Shown piece by piece: positions 37,600-47,266 of a stretch of DNA of 57,208 nt. How positions within the stretch are numbered: the first letter of the stretch is position 1; every line of letters begins with the position of its first letter. A model generated the notes under the pieces. That model ran no database searches, was not told the DNA's origin, and worked only from the letters and a program-made list of their open reading frames with translations. A program made the translations under genes and the position numbers. This stretch comes from a virus, in IMG/VR virus record IMGVR_UViG_3300043313_001186, positions 1 through 57,208 of that record, one strand, 5' to 3'.

Positions 37600-37785
37600 T
37601 CAGTGAGGCAGAAGGTACCTGACAGCAATCTCAGCCAACAGGATCAGCAGGACGATCCAGGGGAAGAGGCGCTGAAACGTACCGAGGCCACCGCGCGGCG
37701 AGTCCCTCGTGCCGTGCCGCTGGATACGCAACAGCCAGGTGAAGGACCAGTGCGGTCGCTCACCGCTGTCCGGTGGGCGGCTCAT
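37600..37785 (-). CDS. 61-aa C-terminal-anchor protein, lysis candidate
   Basis: ATG 37785 overlaps the lysin gene by 26 bases. Hydrophilic N-terminal half, basic RIQRHGTRDSPRGG, and one membrane helix (WIVLLILLAEIAVRYLL) at the very end. Being directly after the lysin, it may be a holin or lysis accessory. That is a positional guess. Confidence 0.65.
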   Translation of the reverse strand: MSRPPDSGERPHWSFTWLLRIQRHGTRDSPRGGLGTFQRLFPWIVLLILLAEIAVRYLLPH

Positions 37786-39658
37786 GGCCGAAGGCGCGGC
37801 TGAACTCTCCGTTGAGGCTGTACATGACGGGGTATCCGGCGGGGTCGAGGGGTCCCGGCTCGGGCTCGGGCTCGGGTTCTCCGTCGTAGATTTCCTGCGC
37901 ACGAGCCAGGAGCGCGTCCAGCCCTGCGATCTGGGCGTCACCGGGGCACTCCGTCCCTTCCTGCCCATCCAGTTCACGGTGCCCCATCACATGATCGCGG
38001 TCGATGGTGAACTCGACCGGAACGCCGTCGAGCACCTTCCCGTTGTACCGTGCCAACTCGGCGATGTTCTGCGCGTGCGCCTCCCACTGCTCGTCCGTGA
38101 AGTCCTCGCCGGGACCGGCCAGCGTCTCAATGGCGAACGTCCGCCAGTTCCAGTCCCCGCCCGCCGTCGCGGGCTTGGCACCGGGCCGGATCATCTCGCT
38201 CTGCGACCCATCCCGCCGCATGTAGAGGGTGGGGCAGGAGGTCCGGCTGTTGCAGTACGAGAACCAGTCCATCTGATCCACGGTCGTGCCGGTCCAGTGG
38301 ATGAGGTAGGTGTCGATCACGCCGTCCACCGGGATACCGCCAGCGATGTCGCGGGATGCCCGCTCCACCGGGTCGGCGCAGTCGGTGAAGCCGAGCGGCG
38401 CTTCCAGGCCCTGGAACGCGAACGGCCAGATCGGCTCGTACTCCACCAGCCCGCGGGGGTTGTCAACGGACCCCTGGCTCGGCGGGTTCGGTGTCGGCAC
38501 TTCGGGGATGCCGGTGTTCGAGGCGTCAGTGAAGCCGCCCGACCACATCCAGTCCCGGTCCGCCTTCCGCTCGAACCACACGTCGTTGCCGTCCACCGGC
38601 TCGCCGTGCGTCCAGCCGCTGAGTTCGATCGTGCTCCCGGCATTCGCCGATCCGATCACCGGCGAGGTCGTGTACGGCAGGTCGCGGATGTTGCAGGGGT
38701 TCGAGTTGACCGTGCGCGTGAGTGCGTTCTCCGGAGGCGGCGTGCCGGTGTTCAGGTCGGTCAGGTCATGCGTGCCTGTGTCCGTGAATCCGCCGGACCA
38801 GGACCAATCTCCGCCAGCGCCCTGGAACCACACATCGTTGCCGGACACTTCCTCGCCGTTTATCCAGCCCGAGTACGTCCCGAGGAAGCCCTCCGACAAG
38901 AAGCCGATAGAGGTCGCGGAGGACGACGGCTCCGAGCGCTGGTGGACACCATCGGGTCCGACGACACGCTGGTTGCCAGCAGGCGGCTGTGCCGGGTTCA
39001 GGTCGGCGAGGTCATGGGTCCCGGTGTCGGTGAAGCCACCCGACCAGAAGAAGTCACCCGAGAACTCGCCGCGGAACCAGACGTTGTTGCCGCTGACGAC
39101 CTCGCCGTTGATCCAGCCGTTGAAGTTGGCGAGCGTGCCGGGAGGCAGGGTCTGCGTCGGTGCGTTCGCGGTCGAGGGGTCGGAGCGACCGTTCGCTCCC
39201 CCCGTTCCCACGACTCGCTGTGTCGGACCAGGCTCGGAAGAGCCGACGTAGGCGTGGAAGTCGATGGTGCAGTTCGAGCAGAAGTCGTAGCCGTGGTAGT
39301 CCCACAGCGTCTGGTGGACGTGCGCGCCGTAGCCCCAGTCGCTTCCGTGGCCGGAAGCCCCGGTGATGCCCACCTGCTGTCCGGCGCTGACCCGGTTGCC
39401 GACGTTGACCCAGATTTCCGCCAGGTGAAGCGAGCGAGTGCGCCGACCATCGTCCATGTCGATGGTGAGGAACCGGCCGGTTGCACTGCCGTTGGAGGTC
39501 TTGAGGTCCACCACGGTGCCGTTGCCGGGGGCGTACAGCGGCGACCCGTAGGCGCTGGCGTAGTCAGTGCCTGGCTCGGACGAGGGAGGGTTCCTGTTCC
39601 GGTGATCCTGCCAGGAAGCGGAGATGTAGTCCGTGTTGGTCGGAAGTGCGTAGCCCAT
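37760..39658 (-). CDS. Endolysin: M23 peptidase, three SH3-like repeats, amidase_2 (632 aa)
   Basis: N-terminal M23-type fold: SEPGTDYASAYGSPLYAPGNG ... HLAEIW ... GAHVHQT, with the metal-binding Asp and HxH but Glu in place of the usual first His. Then three repeats each containing GWxxGExVxGNxVWF ... WSGGFTD (residues ~145-415), cell-wall binding. The C-terminal N-acetylmuramoyl-L-alanine amidase has LIHWTGTT, GHREL and ECPGD zinc ligands. ATG 39658 has GGAGGA. A virion-associated or lysis enzyme cutting two bond types. Confidence 0.88.
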   Translation of the reverse strand: MGYALPTNTDYISASWQDHRNRNPPSSEPGTDYASAYGSPLYAPGNGTVVDLKTSNGSATGRFLTIDMDDGRRTRSLHLAEIWVNVGNRVSAGQQVGITGASGHGSDWGYGAHVHQTLWDYHGYDFCSNCTIDFHAYVGSSEPGPTQRVVGTGGANGRSDPSTANAPTQTLPPGTLANFNGWINGEVVSGNNVWFRGEFSGDFFWSGGFTDTGTHDLADLNPAQPPAGNQRVVGPDGVHQRSEPSSSATSIGFLSEGFLGTYSGWINGEEVSGNDVWFQGAGGDWSWSGGFTDTGTHDLTDLNTGTPPPENALTRTVNSNPCNIRDLPYTTSPVIGSANAGSTIELSGWTHGEPVDGNDVWFERKADRDWMWSGGFTDASNTGIPEVPTPNPPSQGSVDNPRGLVEYEPIWPFAFQGLEAPLGFTDCADPVERASRDIAGGIPVDGVIDTYLIHWTGTTVDQMDWFSYCNSRTSCPTLYMRRDGSQSEMIRPGAKPATAGGDWNWRTFAIETLAGPGEDFTDEQWEAHAQNIAELARYNGKVLDGVPVEFTIDRDHVMGHRELDGQEGTECPGDAQIAGLDALLARAQEIYDGEPEPEPEPGPLDPAGYPVMYSLNGEFSRAFGHEPPTGQR

Positions 39659-39659
39659 C

Positions 39660-40010
39660 TCAGTCCTCCAGGCTCCGCTCGCCGAAGCGAGCCCGCAGTT
39701 CGTTGCCGTCCATGTCGATCACATCGCGGATGCGCTGAATGAACCCCTGCCTGCGCACGCCGTGAGGCAGTCGGCGGAGCATTGCCGCGATGATCACCAG
39801 TCGTCGGTCGTACTGCTGGATGATGCGCTCGGACCGCGAGTAGCCGAAGTTCTCGCTCTGGAACTCGCTCATCGCCTTGTCCGTCTCGTGCAGGACGAAC
39901 GGCTCAATGTCCTGGCGGCGATAATCGGGTGGCACCCGAACGATGTGCTCGCTGTGCCACTCGTCACCGTCCAGGGAAACGAGGATGCGCACAATCAGAC
40001 GGTCGTCCAT
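39660..40010 (-). CDS. Unknown 116-aa protein before the lysin
   Basis: ATG 40010 with AGGAGG six bases upstream. Helical, basic C-terminus (RIRDVIDMDGNELRARFGE). Stop and next start are adjacent. Unknown function. Confidence 0.75.
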   Translation of the reverse strand: MDDRLIVRILVSLDGDEWHSEHIVRVPPDYRRQDIEPFVLHETDKAMSEFQSENFGYSRSERIIQQYDRRLVIIAAMLRRLPHGVRRQGFIQRIRDVIDMDGNELRARFGERSLED

Positions 40011-40037
40011 CACAGACCTCCTGTCGTGGTCATTGTG

Positions 40038-40292
40038 TCACTCCATCGGCTGAACGGCGCTGAGGATCATCATGTCGGTGATAACCCCCTCATCGTCACC
40101 GGGGTTCTCGACTCCAGCGGCGAGCGCCGATTCCCACGCCGTTGCCCAGCCAGGAGTCGCCGCCAACTCCCAGATGTGCTCGGCCACCCAGTTGTCGTAG
40201 GGCCTGGTCTTCTGCTGTTCTGCGCTTGCGGCGGTGAGTCGCGGCCGCAGGTACGGATCGTTCGCGATCATCGAGATGGTCTTGTAGGTCAT
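40038..40292 (-). CDS. Unknown 84-aa protein
   Basis: ATG 40292 with AGGGAGAAC. ISMIANDPYLRPRLTAASAE and WAEHIWELAATPGW, an alpha-helical protein like others encoded near tail fibres in actinophages. No assignment. Confidence 0.7.
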   Translation of the reverse strand: MTYKTISMIANDPYLRPRLTAASAEQQKTRPYDNWVAEHIWELAATPGWATAWESALAAGVENPGDDEGVITDMMILSAVQPME

Positions 40293-40303
40293 GGGGTTCT
40301 CCC

Positions 40304-42124
40304 TCAGTACTGCCCGACGAAGGGCGGACGAAGATAGCGCACCACGAACTGCCCGCGCAGGCCCGTCGATGCGCCGTTGTGCAGGGTAAGCGCGCCGCTC
40401 AGCAAGGCGACGGTCAACACGGTTCCCTTCTCTGCGAAGGTGATCATCCGTCCCTCGGCGGGCGTCCAGAAACTCGCGGTCATCGGCATTCCGGTGAAGT
40501 TCCGGGTCCTGACCACCGTTCCAGCGGTCGTGACGCGCATCTGATACTCGGCGACACCGCTCCCCTGCGGCTGATTCGTCCACACAATGAACTCGTAGGT
40601 CCCCGACATATTGCAGGTAATGCTGGTGCTGTTGGCGGCCCAATAGGAACTCCCGCCGAAGTTCTTGATCGAACCCCAGCCACCGATCGTGGCACCAGCG
40701 CCCACCGCTATCGACCCGGTTGGTTCCATCCGCACTTCGGGGCCGGTGTCTACCGGATACCAGTCCGGTGCTACCGGAACGTTATTCAGCAGGGCTGGCG
40801 GGTAAATGAAGTCCGGGTTGTCGGCGCGCGCGTAGTACGACTCGACAAAGCCCTTCTGGGTGTTGAACCAGTAGACCTTCTTGTTGTGCAGGATCGATTC
40901 TTCTGCCGGAGTGGTCGGCAACGGATATGCCGCATTCCGCTGGACGTTGTCGCCCTTCTCCATGGAGCCAGCAGGACCGGCAGGACCTGCGGGACCCTCG
41001 GGACCAGCAGGCCCAGCGGGACCGGTCGCTCCAGTGGGACCTGCCGGACCCTGCGGGCCAGGGACGGTGCTGTCCGCACCAGCAGGACCCGTCGCGCCAG
41101 TCGGACCAGCGGGACCCGTCAGACCGGTAGCGCCGGTGTCGCCCTTCGGGCCTGTGGGACCCGCGGGGCCAGCGGGACCGGTTGGTCCAGGCACGGTGGA
41201 TGCTGGACCCGTCGGACCTGCCGGACCTGCCGGACCCGTCGCGCCGTCGTAACCCCTGGGGCCCTGGGGACCCTGCGAGCCCGTGGCTCCAGTCGCGCCA
41301 GTGTCACCCTTCGGACCTGCGGGACCTTCGGGGCCAGCCGGTCCGGGCACGGTTGAAGCAGGCCCTGTTGGGCCAACAGGGCCGGGGTCGCCAGGATCGC
41401 CCTTCGGGCCAGGCACCGTGCTGGCCGCACCCTCGGGACCGGTCGCTCCCGTAGGACCAGCGGGGCCCTGGGGACCCGCGGGCCCAGGCACCGTGCTGGC
41501 CGGACCCGTAGCGCCGGTTGCGCCAGTGTCACCCTTGGGACCGGTCGGTCCTGCCGGACCAGGGATGGTGCTCGCCGCGCCAGTGTCACCCTTGTCGCCC
41601 TTGGGTCCCTGCGGACCTTGCGGACCAGGCACGGTACTCGCCGCACCGGTCGCACCGGTGTCACCCTTCGGACCTTGCGGACCCTGAGGACCGGGCACAG
41701 TGCTGACTGGCCCGACCGGACCTATCGGGCCTGTCTCGCCAGTGGGGCCCGTGGCACCGGTCGGACCGGCAGGTCCAGTGGCTCCCGTCGCACCGGGATC
41801 ACCCTTCGGTCCAGCCGGACCTTGCGGACCGGTGGGGCCGGTCGCCCCTGCCGCAATCGCCCACTTCACACCGAGGGGCTGAGTACTGTCGGCGACCAGT
41901 GCCTGCCCATTCGCGCCGACGCCGATGCGAACCGGGGTGTCCGGTGCCGAGGCGACGATGATGTCGCCCTTGGCGTCCATGATCGCCTTGGGAATGTCGT
42001 CCCCCGTGCCGCCGCCGCCGCTGGTGCCGCCACTGATCGCCAGCCGACGCTCGACCAGCGTCAGCCTCCAGGAGTACTGCTCCAGGAGGCCCTCGAAGGT
42101 CTTCTTGATCGGAGGGAAGGCCAT
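40304..42124 (-). CDS. Collagen-like tail fibre (606 aa)
   Basis: N-terminal coiled coil ([17 protein letters not shown]) and the tail-associated [20 protein letters not shown] motif, then about 98 Gly-X-Y triplets (residues ~93-386, DNA ~40970-41850) with recurrent ASTVPGP breaks, then a ~215-residue C-terminal head (EWTPAEGR-type beta domain ending [20 protein letters not shown]). Trimeric fibre; the C-terminal head is likely receptor-binding. Confidence 0.88.
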   Translation of the reverse strand: MAFPPIKKTFEGLLEQYSWRLTLVERRLAISGGTSGGGGTGDDIPKAIMDAKGDIIVASAPDTPVRIGVGANGQALVADSTQPLGVKWAIAAGATGPTGPQGPAGPKGDPGATGATGPAGPTGATGPTGETGPIGPVGPVSTVPGPQGPQGPKGDTGATGAASTVPGPQGPQGPKGDKGDTGAASTIPGPAGPTGPKGDTGATGATGPASTVPGPAGPQGPAGPTGATGPEGAASTVPGPKGDPGDPGPVGPTGPASTVPGPAGPEGPAGPKGDTGATGATGSQGPQGPRGYDGATGPAGPAGPTGPASTVPGPTGPAGPAGPTGPKGDTGATGLTGPAGPTGATGPAGADSTVPGPQGPAGPTGATGPAGPAGPEGPAGPAGPAGSMEKGDNVQRNAAYPLPTTPAEESILHNKKVYWFNTQKGFVESYYARADNPDFIYPPALLNNVPVAPDWYPVDTGPEVRMEPTGSIAVGAGATIGGWGSIKNFGGSSYWAANSTSITCNMSGTYEFIVWTNQPQGSGVAEYQMRVTTAGTVVRTRNFTGMPMTASFWTPAEGRMITFAEKGTVLTVALLSGALTLHNGASTGLRGQFVVRYLRPPFVGQY

Positions 42125-42126
42125 GA

Positions 42127-42558
42127 CTACCGGATCGCCGCCCCGACCACAGCCCCGATCCATCCGCCCTGCAACATCCGCAGGACCAGCCAGTCGGTGT
42201 AGTTCACGACCGTCGAGAGAACCGGTGCCGCACCGCCAGACCACTTCACCGTGGACGGCCAGGTAACCGTGGAGCCAGCGACCCCCTGCTTGAGAGCGAG
42301 TTCGATGCGCGTTCCGGCCGCCACGGTCGGGAGGATGACGCTGGTCGCACTTGCGCCCAGCGTCACTTCGGCGAGCGCACCGGATGTCAGGGCCGACAGG
42401 TCAAGCGCACCGGGCGCCGACAGGGTGAACCCCGTATACGGCGAGGCGAGGCTGACGGTGAACGGTGCAGAGTTGTTGCCGGTTCCGCTGATCACCAAGC
42501 CGGGACCCGCCTGCAATACACAGGAGCAGGAGTTACCGGCACAGGAGCATCGAGGCAT
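42127..42558 (-). CDS. 143-aa minor tail protein, Cys-rich start
   Basis: ATG 42558 with GGAAG. Begins [20 protein letters not shown], then a Ser/Gly/Val-rich beta domain ([19 protein letters not shown]) typical of phage fibre-tip or adhesin segments. Probably packs with the collagen-like fibre. Confidence 0.75.
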   Translation of the reverse strand: MPRCSCAGNSCSCVLQAGPGLVISGTGNNSAPFTVSLASPYTGFTLSAPGALDLSALTSGALAEVTLGASATSVILPTVAAGTRIELALKQGVAGSTVTWPSTVKWSGGAAPVLSTVVNYTDWLVLRMLQGGWIGAVVGAAIR

Positions 42559-42578
42559 GGTCACACTTCCTTTCGTGG

Positions 42579-43688
42579 TTAGGCCACGGGAGTTTCAGGG
42601 TCCGCGGTGGATGGGGTGAGCGTCACCTGCACCGTCTCGCCGTCCGGCGACTCGGTGACGGTAACGAGGTCCAACTTCTGCATCTGGCTCATCTGCCTCG
42701 CGTTCAGCGTAGCGAGCAGGGGCACCTGCGTCCCGGGGATCAGATCGTTGATGCCCAGCGTGTCGTCCAGGCGGATGCCGGAGTTGTCCGGCACCCGGAC
42801 CTCGACCGGCACCGGGTTGCGCCCCGCCAAGTTGCGCTCGGCTTGTGAGGTCAGTTCCTCTTGACCGGGAGCCTCGGTGCCTTCCTCGTTGTACGCCGTG
42901 AGGATATGGGTCCATGGACCGTAGTAGGGCGAAGGGCTCTCGGCGAACCCATACACGCCGTCCTCGCCGATGACATAGACCTTTGCCGCCATGTCCGCGC
43001 CGTACGCGGTGATGATGACCTCCGAGAGAAAGTCGGCCTCAGTCATCATCCGGGTCCGGCCCAGATGATCGTCCACGTCCCAGAAGTGGATCGCACGACC
43101 AACAACCACGAAGTCGATCCCGCCGTAGTGTGCCAAGTGCTGAATGTGCTCGCCGACGGTCATCTCGAACGGCTTCGTGACCGCGGTCGTCTTCGGCCCG
43201 GTGTCAGTCCGGTGGTACACCACGTACGGCATCACGTTGATGGGCGGGGTGAGCGCCTCCCAGACCGGCATCTCGGCATCCATGATGGTCTTCACCCGGT
43301 CGATCACCTGGCCGACGGCGGGATAGGCGTTCGAGTACGCCTTCGACAGCGGCGTGCCATGAACATAGGCCATGACGTCATGAGCGTAGATTTCCACGTA
43401 CGTCGAGTGCCACGAAACTCTCCAGACCGGACCCTCCCAGACCCGCTCGCTTCCGCGGTAGATGACGATTTCCGAGCGCTTCGGCTCAATCGCGGCGAGG
43501 ATGTCGGCCTGAAACGAGCAAGCCGATCCCTCGATCCGCACCTTCGCCTCGCTCACGCTGTCCCTGTTCCGCTCCCACCGCAGTTCGGACACATCGACAA
43601 TCTGGGCGACGCGGGTCTGGCCACCACGGTCGTAGATGTAGACGGTGTGCGCCTCGATGCACCGTCCGCCGAAGACCCCGGTCGCCAT
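42579..43688 (-). CDS. Tail hub / Gp37-like minor tail protein (369 aa)
   Basis: Resembles the ReqiPepy6 Gp37-like tail proteins: VSELRWERNRDSVSEAKVRI, VWEGPVWRVSWHSTYVEIYA, a FWDVDDHLGRT segment and LNARQMSQMQKLDLVTVTE. These form the baseplate hub or Tal-like N-domain. The palindrome 43690-43704 ends one base before the ATG and no Shine-Dalgarno is present. Confidence 0.8.
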   Translation of the reverse strand: MATGVFGGRCIEAHTVYIYDRGGQTRVAQIVDVSELRWERNRDSVSEAKVRIEGSACSFQADILAAIEPKRSEIVIYRGSERVWEGPVWRVSWHSTYVEIYAHDVMAYVHGTPLSKAYSNAYPAVGQVIDRVKTIMDAEMPVWEALTPPINVMPYVVYHRTDTGPKTTAVTKPFEMTVGEHIQHLAHYGGIDFVVVGRAIHFWDVDDHLGRTRMMTEADFLSEVIITAYGADMAAKVYVIGEDGVYGFAESPSPYYGPWTHILTAYNEEGTEAPGQEELTSQAERNLAGRNPVPVEVRVPDNSGIRLDDTLGINDLIPGTQVPLLATLNARQMSQMQKLDLVTVTESPDGETVQVTLTPSTADPETPVA

Positions 43689-43689
43689 G

Positions 43690-43704
43690 GAAAGTCCGAC
43701 TTTC
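43690..43704. repeat. Dispersed palindrome
   Basis: GAAAGTCCGACTTTC; exactly fills the gap between two minor tail genes. Confidence 0.9.
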
Positions 43705-45893
43705 TATCCGGTGCGCTGAGTCAGATAGACCCGCGGAGTGACGTTATCCTCCGGTGCATCCAGCGGCACGTCGAAGGAAACGAGGTAGGAGATTCCGCAG
43801 GACAACTGCGGCCAGGTTGCCGGTGTCCCGTTCGATCCGTAGAGCAGATGGTCGGCGCTCCGCGCCGGAGCGCCACTCACTTCCGCCCAGGCGCGCTGAG
43901 TCACCCCATCCAGGGTGAACAGAGTGGTCGGCGGGATGTACGAGATGATCTGCTCGGAGCACCAGTCGCTGGTATCGAGCAGGGCGCTGGAATACCCGAA
44001 CGGGTTGGCATACATCCGGATGCGGACCTGTCGCGCCGCATACGCCGCCGTCTCCAGTTCGAGCGTCGGGATGACGGTGAGCCAGTCCGAAACTTCGGTG
44101 GCCGGGATGGTAGCCCAGTATCTGCGCCACTCGCCGATGTCCACGATGCAGTCCGACGGCACCGTCGGCGGCCGAGGGGGCGCGGGAACCGTCTCGCAGT
44201 CGGGGTCAGCGAGCGGGTCGATCAGCGATGTGGTGCGCTGGGTGCGAGTCGATACCGAAGCATGCTCCGTACCCATCCACCCATAATCGAACTCGTTAGA
44301 GTCGGGGGTCGAGCCGTCGAAGTAGGGGAACAACTCGGTCAGGGTGATCATGGCCGCGTCGGCCATGATGCTGTCGCCACCGAGCCAAGGCGAGTGGCCG
44401 TCGCCCACCACATCGCGCCACACGACCGAGGCGTACTCGGCTCCGGCGGGAGCCACGCCGGTGACCATAAACCGCGTGAATGTTTCCGGCACAACGATCG
44501 CGGCAGTCCCCGGGGACTCCGACAAATACGCTCCGGCACTGGTGTACCACCCAAGAACCGCCTGGCCGCGCGTGGACTTCGATGGGTTCACATGGATGGA
44601 GCCCACGTAGGTAGCGCCAGGAGTCACGTCCGCCATGGAGGCAGGCGACATGCCAGCGCCGATCTGGTAACCGGGAACCGTCTGATCGGACCAGAAGATT
44701 GTGCGTGCGGCGAACCCGCCCGAGACTCCACCGGTGACCTGCGACACGATACCGGTCGCACCGGTGGTGACATTTCCGATCGAGAACGGCACCCACCCCA
44801 CCAACGCCCGTCCCCTGGCCTGCGATATGGAGCCGTTGACGATTCCGGTCCACGAGTAGGTCTGGTCCGGCGTCGCCGGGGTCGATCCATCGAAGTATTG
44901 GCCGGGGGTGGTGTTCGGGCTGGGCTGTCGCAGTGCAAGCCACCCCGTCGAGGGGCTCTGGTACGAGCCGATAAAGGCGGAGGCCCGCCACTCGTACGTG
45001 GTGCCAGGCGTCAGTCCAGTGACGACATACGGCGAGTTCGGCGCGGAGTACTTGGTGATCGTTGACGATCCCTGGACGCGGCGCTCGATGGTGTACGAGG
45101 TCACGCCGGTGACACCGCCAGGCGGCGTCAATACCACCGTGGCGCTGACGCCCGAAGGCGAGGCGCTGACCGCCATGCCTGGCGCAACGGCAGGAAGCGT
45201 GGTCTGGCTGACTGTGTTCGACCAGCCCGACCATCCGTAGGGCGACGCCTCCGACCGTGCCCGAACGTAGTACAGCCTTCCCGGCGTCAGAACGACACCG
45301 GCTCCAGCGGGCTCGGAATAGCCACTGGCGCGGGTCTTGATGTTGTCGGTCCAGACGACCTGGCTGAACCCGGGGTCGGTGGCCCACTGCACCTGGGTCT
45401 GGGTGATTACCGCGCCGTTCTCCAGGCCCACCGTGTACGGAACCCGGAAGGAGGAAGTCGTGACGTTGGTCGGCGTTCCGAGCGACGGCGCGTTCGGGGG
45501 CTTGGGGATACGGTCGGTGTAGAGGATCGCGGCAGGCGGATCGGCGTTGCCGATCACCTGGGGCGCGGTGTTGTGCCAGGCGTCCACCCAGAAACTGAGG
45601 TTGCCATTGGCATCGTGCCCGTACCAGTCGGTGACGCCCGAGGCCAGAGTGATCCGGTCGATTCCACTGCGGAAGTCCAGATTGTGGCACCCGCTCCACG
45701 ACTGATAGGCGATGCCGACCTGCCACGGCTTGCAGTCCAGCCCCCAGGAGATGGGGCCGCTGTTGCGCCGAGCGTACAGTTCCCAGGCATACTGCGATGA
45801 GTTGCCGCTGACGGCGTTGCGCCGCACATACAGATGCAGGGTGTGGTTGGGTCGACCCGAGTAGGCCCCGACAATCTCGATGTTGTACGCCAT
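43704..45893 (-). CDS. Minor tail protein with fibronectin-III-like and carbohydrate-binding domains (729 aa)
   Basis: N-terminal ~120 residues are lectin-like (LHLYVRRNAVSGNSSQYAWEL). Fn3-like units follow (PPNAPSLGTPTNVTTSSFRV ... TPGRLYYVRARSEA; then SYTIERR ... TPGTTYEWRASAF), then two jelly-roll-type binding modules each introduced by YFDGSTP. ATG has AGGAGG. A host-surface adhesin of the tail tip. Confidence 0.85.
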   Translation of the reverse strand: MAYNIEIVGAYSGRPNHTLHLYVRRNAVSGNSSQYAWELYARRNSGPISWGLDCKPWQVGIAYQSWSGCHNLDFRSGIDRITLASGVTDWYGHDANGNLSFWVDAWHNTAPQVIGNADPPAAILYTDRIPKPPNAPSLGTPTNVTTSSFRVPYTVGLENGAVITQTQVQWATDPGFSQVVWTDNIKTRASGYSEPAGAGVVLTPGRLYYVRARSEASPYGWSGWSNTVSQTTLPAVAPGMAVSASPSGVSATVVLTPPGGVTGVTSYTIERRVQGSSTITKYSAPNSPYVVTGLTPGTTYEWRASAFIGSYQSPSTGWLALRQPSPNTTPGQYFDGSTPATPDQTYSWTGIVNGSISQARGRALVGWVPFSIGNVTTGATGIVSQVTGGVSGGFAARTIFWSDQTVPGYQIGAGMSPASMADVTPGATYVGSIHVNPSKSTRGQAVLGWYTSAGAYLSESPGTAAIVVPETFTRFMVTGVAPAGAEYASVVWRDVVGDGHSPWLGGDSIMADAAMITLTELFPYFDGSTPDSNEFDYGWMGTEHASVSTRTQRTTSLIDPLADPDCETVPAPPRPPTVPSDCIVDIGEWRRYWATIPATEVSDWLTVIPTLELETAAYAARQVRIRMYANPFGYSSALLDTSDWCSEQIISYIPPTTLFTLDGVTQRAWAEVSGAPARSADHLLYGSNGTPATWPQLSCGISYLVSFDVPLDAPEDNVTPRVYLTQRTG

Positions 45894-45902
45894 GATCGCC
45901 TC

Positions 45903-47255
45903 CTACGGGACCGTGACCGAGGATGCGTCCGCATACATCCGGATATCCGAGTTATTGGCGGGCGTGGATGACGAGGACCACTTGACGGCGATGCGCGCGA
46001 TGACGCGAAGGTTGTCCGTGCCTGCCGGGACGAGAATCGACCGGGCTGAATAGACCCGACCGCTATAGTCCGACGGAGCGGCCGTTCCGATCACGGTCTC
46101 GCTGATAGTCGATGTGCCCGACCGGAACTGCACGACCACAGTGATCCCGTTGATTGCAGAGCCAGACGCACCTGCCGCGATGAGGGCGGCAACCCAGATA
46201 TTGAACGACATGCGGGTGTTGGGGGCCAGGCCCGGTACGGTCATCGTGTTCATGAGGCTCACCTGAGCGGTCTCGTTGGTGTACGTTCCGGTCGCAGGGT
46301 TTCCGAGCAGTTGTCCGCGATAGGACCCCGCGCCGTGCACGAACAGTTCCGTGGAGCGGCCGTAGGTAAGAAAGGGGGTCGGAGCGACTGTGCTCGGCGA
46401 GAGCGGCCCCGACGCATTGACCCAGTTCGTAGCCGCGTTTTCGACCGACGGGTTGATCGAGTAGTTGGTGGAGACGACCACCGTGCCCGAAGTGAGTTCC
46501 GCCGAGGGATACGGGATCAGGTTGAACGGCACGTCCTGGATCACCGTGGGCAGTGTCTTCTGGAGTTCGACCTCGGTGGTGTTCGAGAACACCCACGGCG
46601 TTCCGGCCGCGAGGGTGAACTCCACAATGTAGCCGAAGGTGGAGCCGCGCTGAATCTTCTGCTCGATGATCGGACCGGAGATGCAGGTCACGTTGTGCAG
46701 ACGACGCTGGAGGTCGTTCAGCGTCTGCTGGTACGTCGCCTCATCGGTCGCGCCCTCAGCGCCCGGAACGGGCGGACACGCCACGAAGAAGCAGACATCC
46801 ACCGCACCACAGGCATTGCCGTGCATCCCACACTCGTCCGGCTGGAGGGCCGCATCCAGCCACGAGAAGCCAGCGTCGAGGGCGTCCTCGCCGCGAGCGC
46901 TCAGCAGAGCCCGCACCCGAACCTGCCGCACTGCGTGACGGACGTTGCCGACGACACCGCCGTCGGCAATCCCCTCGGCGATAGAGGCCGTCCGCGTTGA
47001 GTCCGGCAGGCCCTCCACACTGAGGGCGTGCACTCCATAGAATCGCCACGTCGTCGGGTCTTCCGCGTCATACCAGGGTGCCTGGCTGATGTTGTCCACG
47101 ACGTAGGGCTGATCCTCCAGAGCCGCCTGGAGTCCCGGACAGGGCGGACAGACGATCCAGGTGATCGGACAGTCGGGCGCGGTCTCGGTGTAGCCGACCG
47201 TGCGCGCCGAGTTGATAATCTCGTTGCCGCCGAACTCAAGGTAACCCTCGTACAC
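45903..47255 (-). CDS. Distal tail / minor tail protein (450 aa)
   Basis: First half is the actinophage Dit-like minor tail protein: YLEFGGNEIINSARTVGY, then CPITWIVCPPCPG, a Cys-rich block CGMHGNACGAVDVCFFVACP, LNDLQRRLHNVTCISGP and VVEFTLAAGTPWVFS. The second half (residues ~285-450) is a carbohydrate-binding jelly roll. GTG 47255 follows AGGGGA. It comes right after the tape measure, as Dit genes do. Confidence 0.85.
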   Translation of the reverse strand: MYEGYLEFGGNEIINSARTVGYTETAPDCPITWIVCPPCPGLQAALEDQPYVVDNISQAPWYDAEDPTTWRFYGVHALSVEGLPDSTRTASIAEGIADGGVVGNVRHAVRQVRVRALLSARGEDALDAGFSWLDAALQPDECGMHGNACGAVDVCFFVACPPVPGAEGATDEATYQQTLNDLQRRLHNVTCISGPIIEQKIQRGSTFGYIVEFTLAAGTPWVFSNTTEVELQKTLPTVIQDVPFNLIPYPSAELTSGTVVVSTNYSINPSVENAATNWVNASGPLSPSTVAPTPFLTYGRSTELFVHGAGSYRGQLLGNPATGTYTNETAQVSLMNTMTVPGLAPNTRMSFNIWVAALIAAGASGSAINGITVVVQFRSGTSTISETVIGTAAPSDYSGRVYSARSILVPAGTDNLRVIARIAVKWSSSSTPANNSDIRMYADASSVTVP

Positions 47256-47266
47256 CGTTGGGTCCC

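Noticed and set aside
37709-39742. Plus-strand open frame of 677 codons
   Set aside because: Antisense shadow of the lysin gene; the minus frame has clear M23, wall-binding and amidase motifs.
40379-41356. Plus-strand open frame antisense to the collagen-like gene
   Set aside because: Low-complexity translation arising from Gly-X-Y codon regularity on the other strand.
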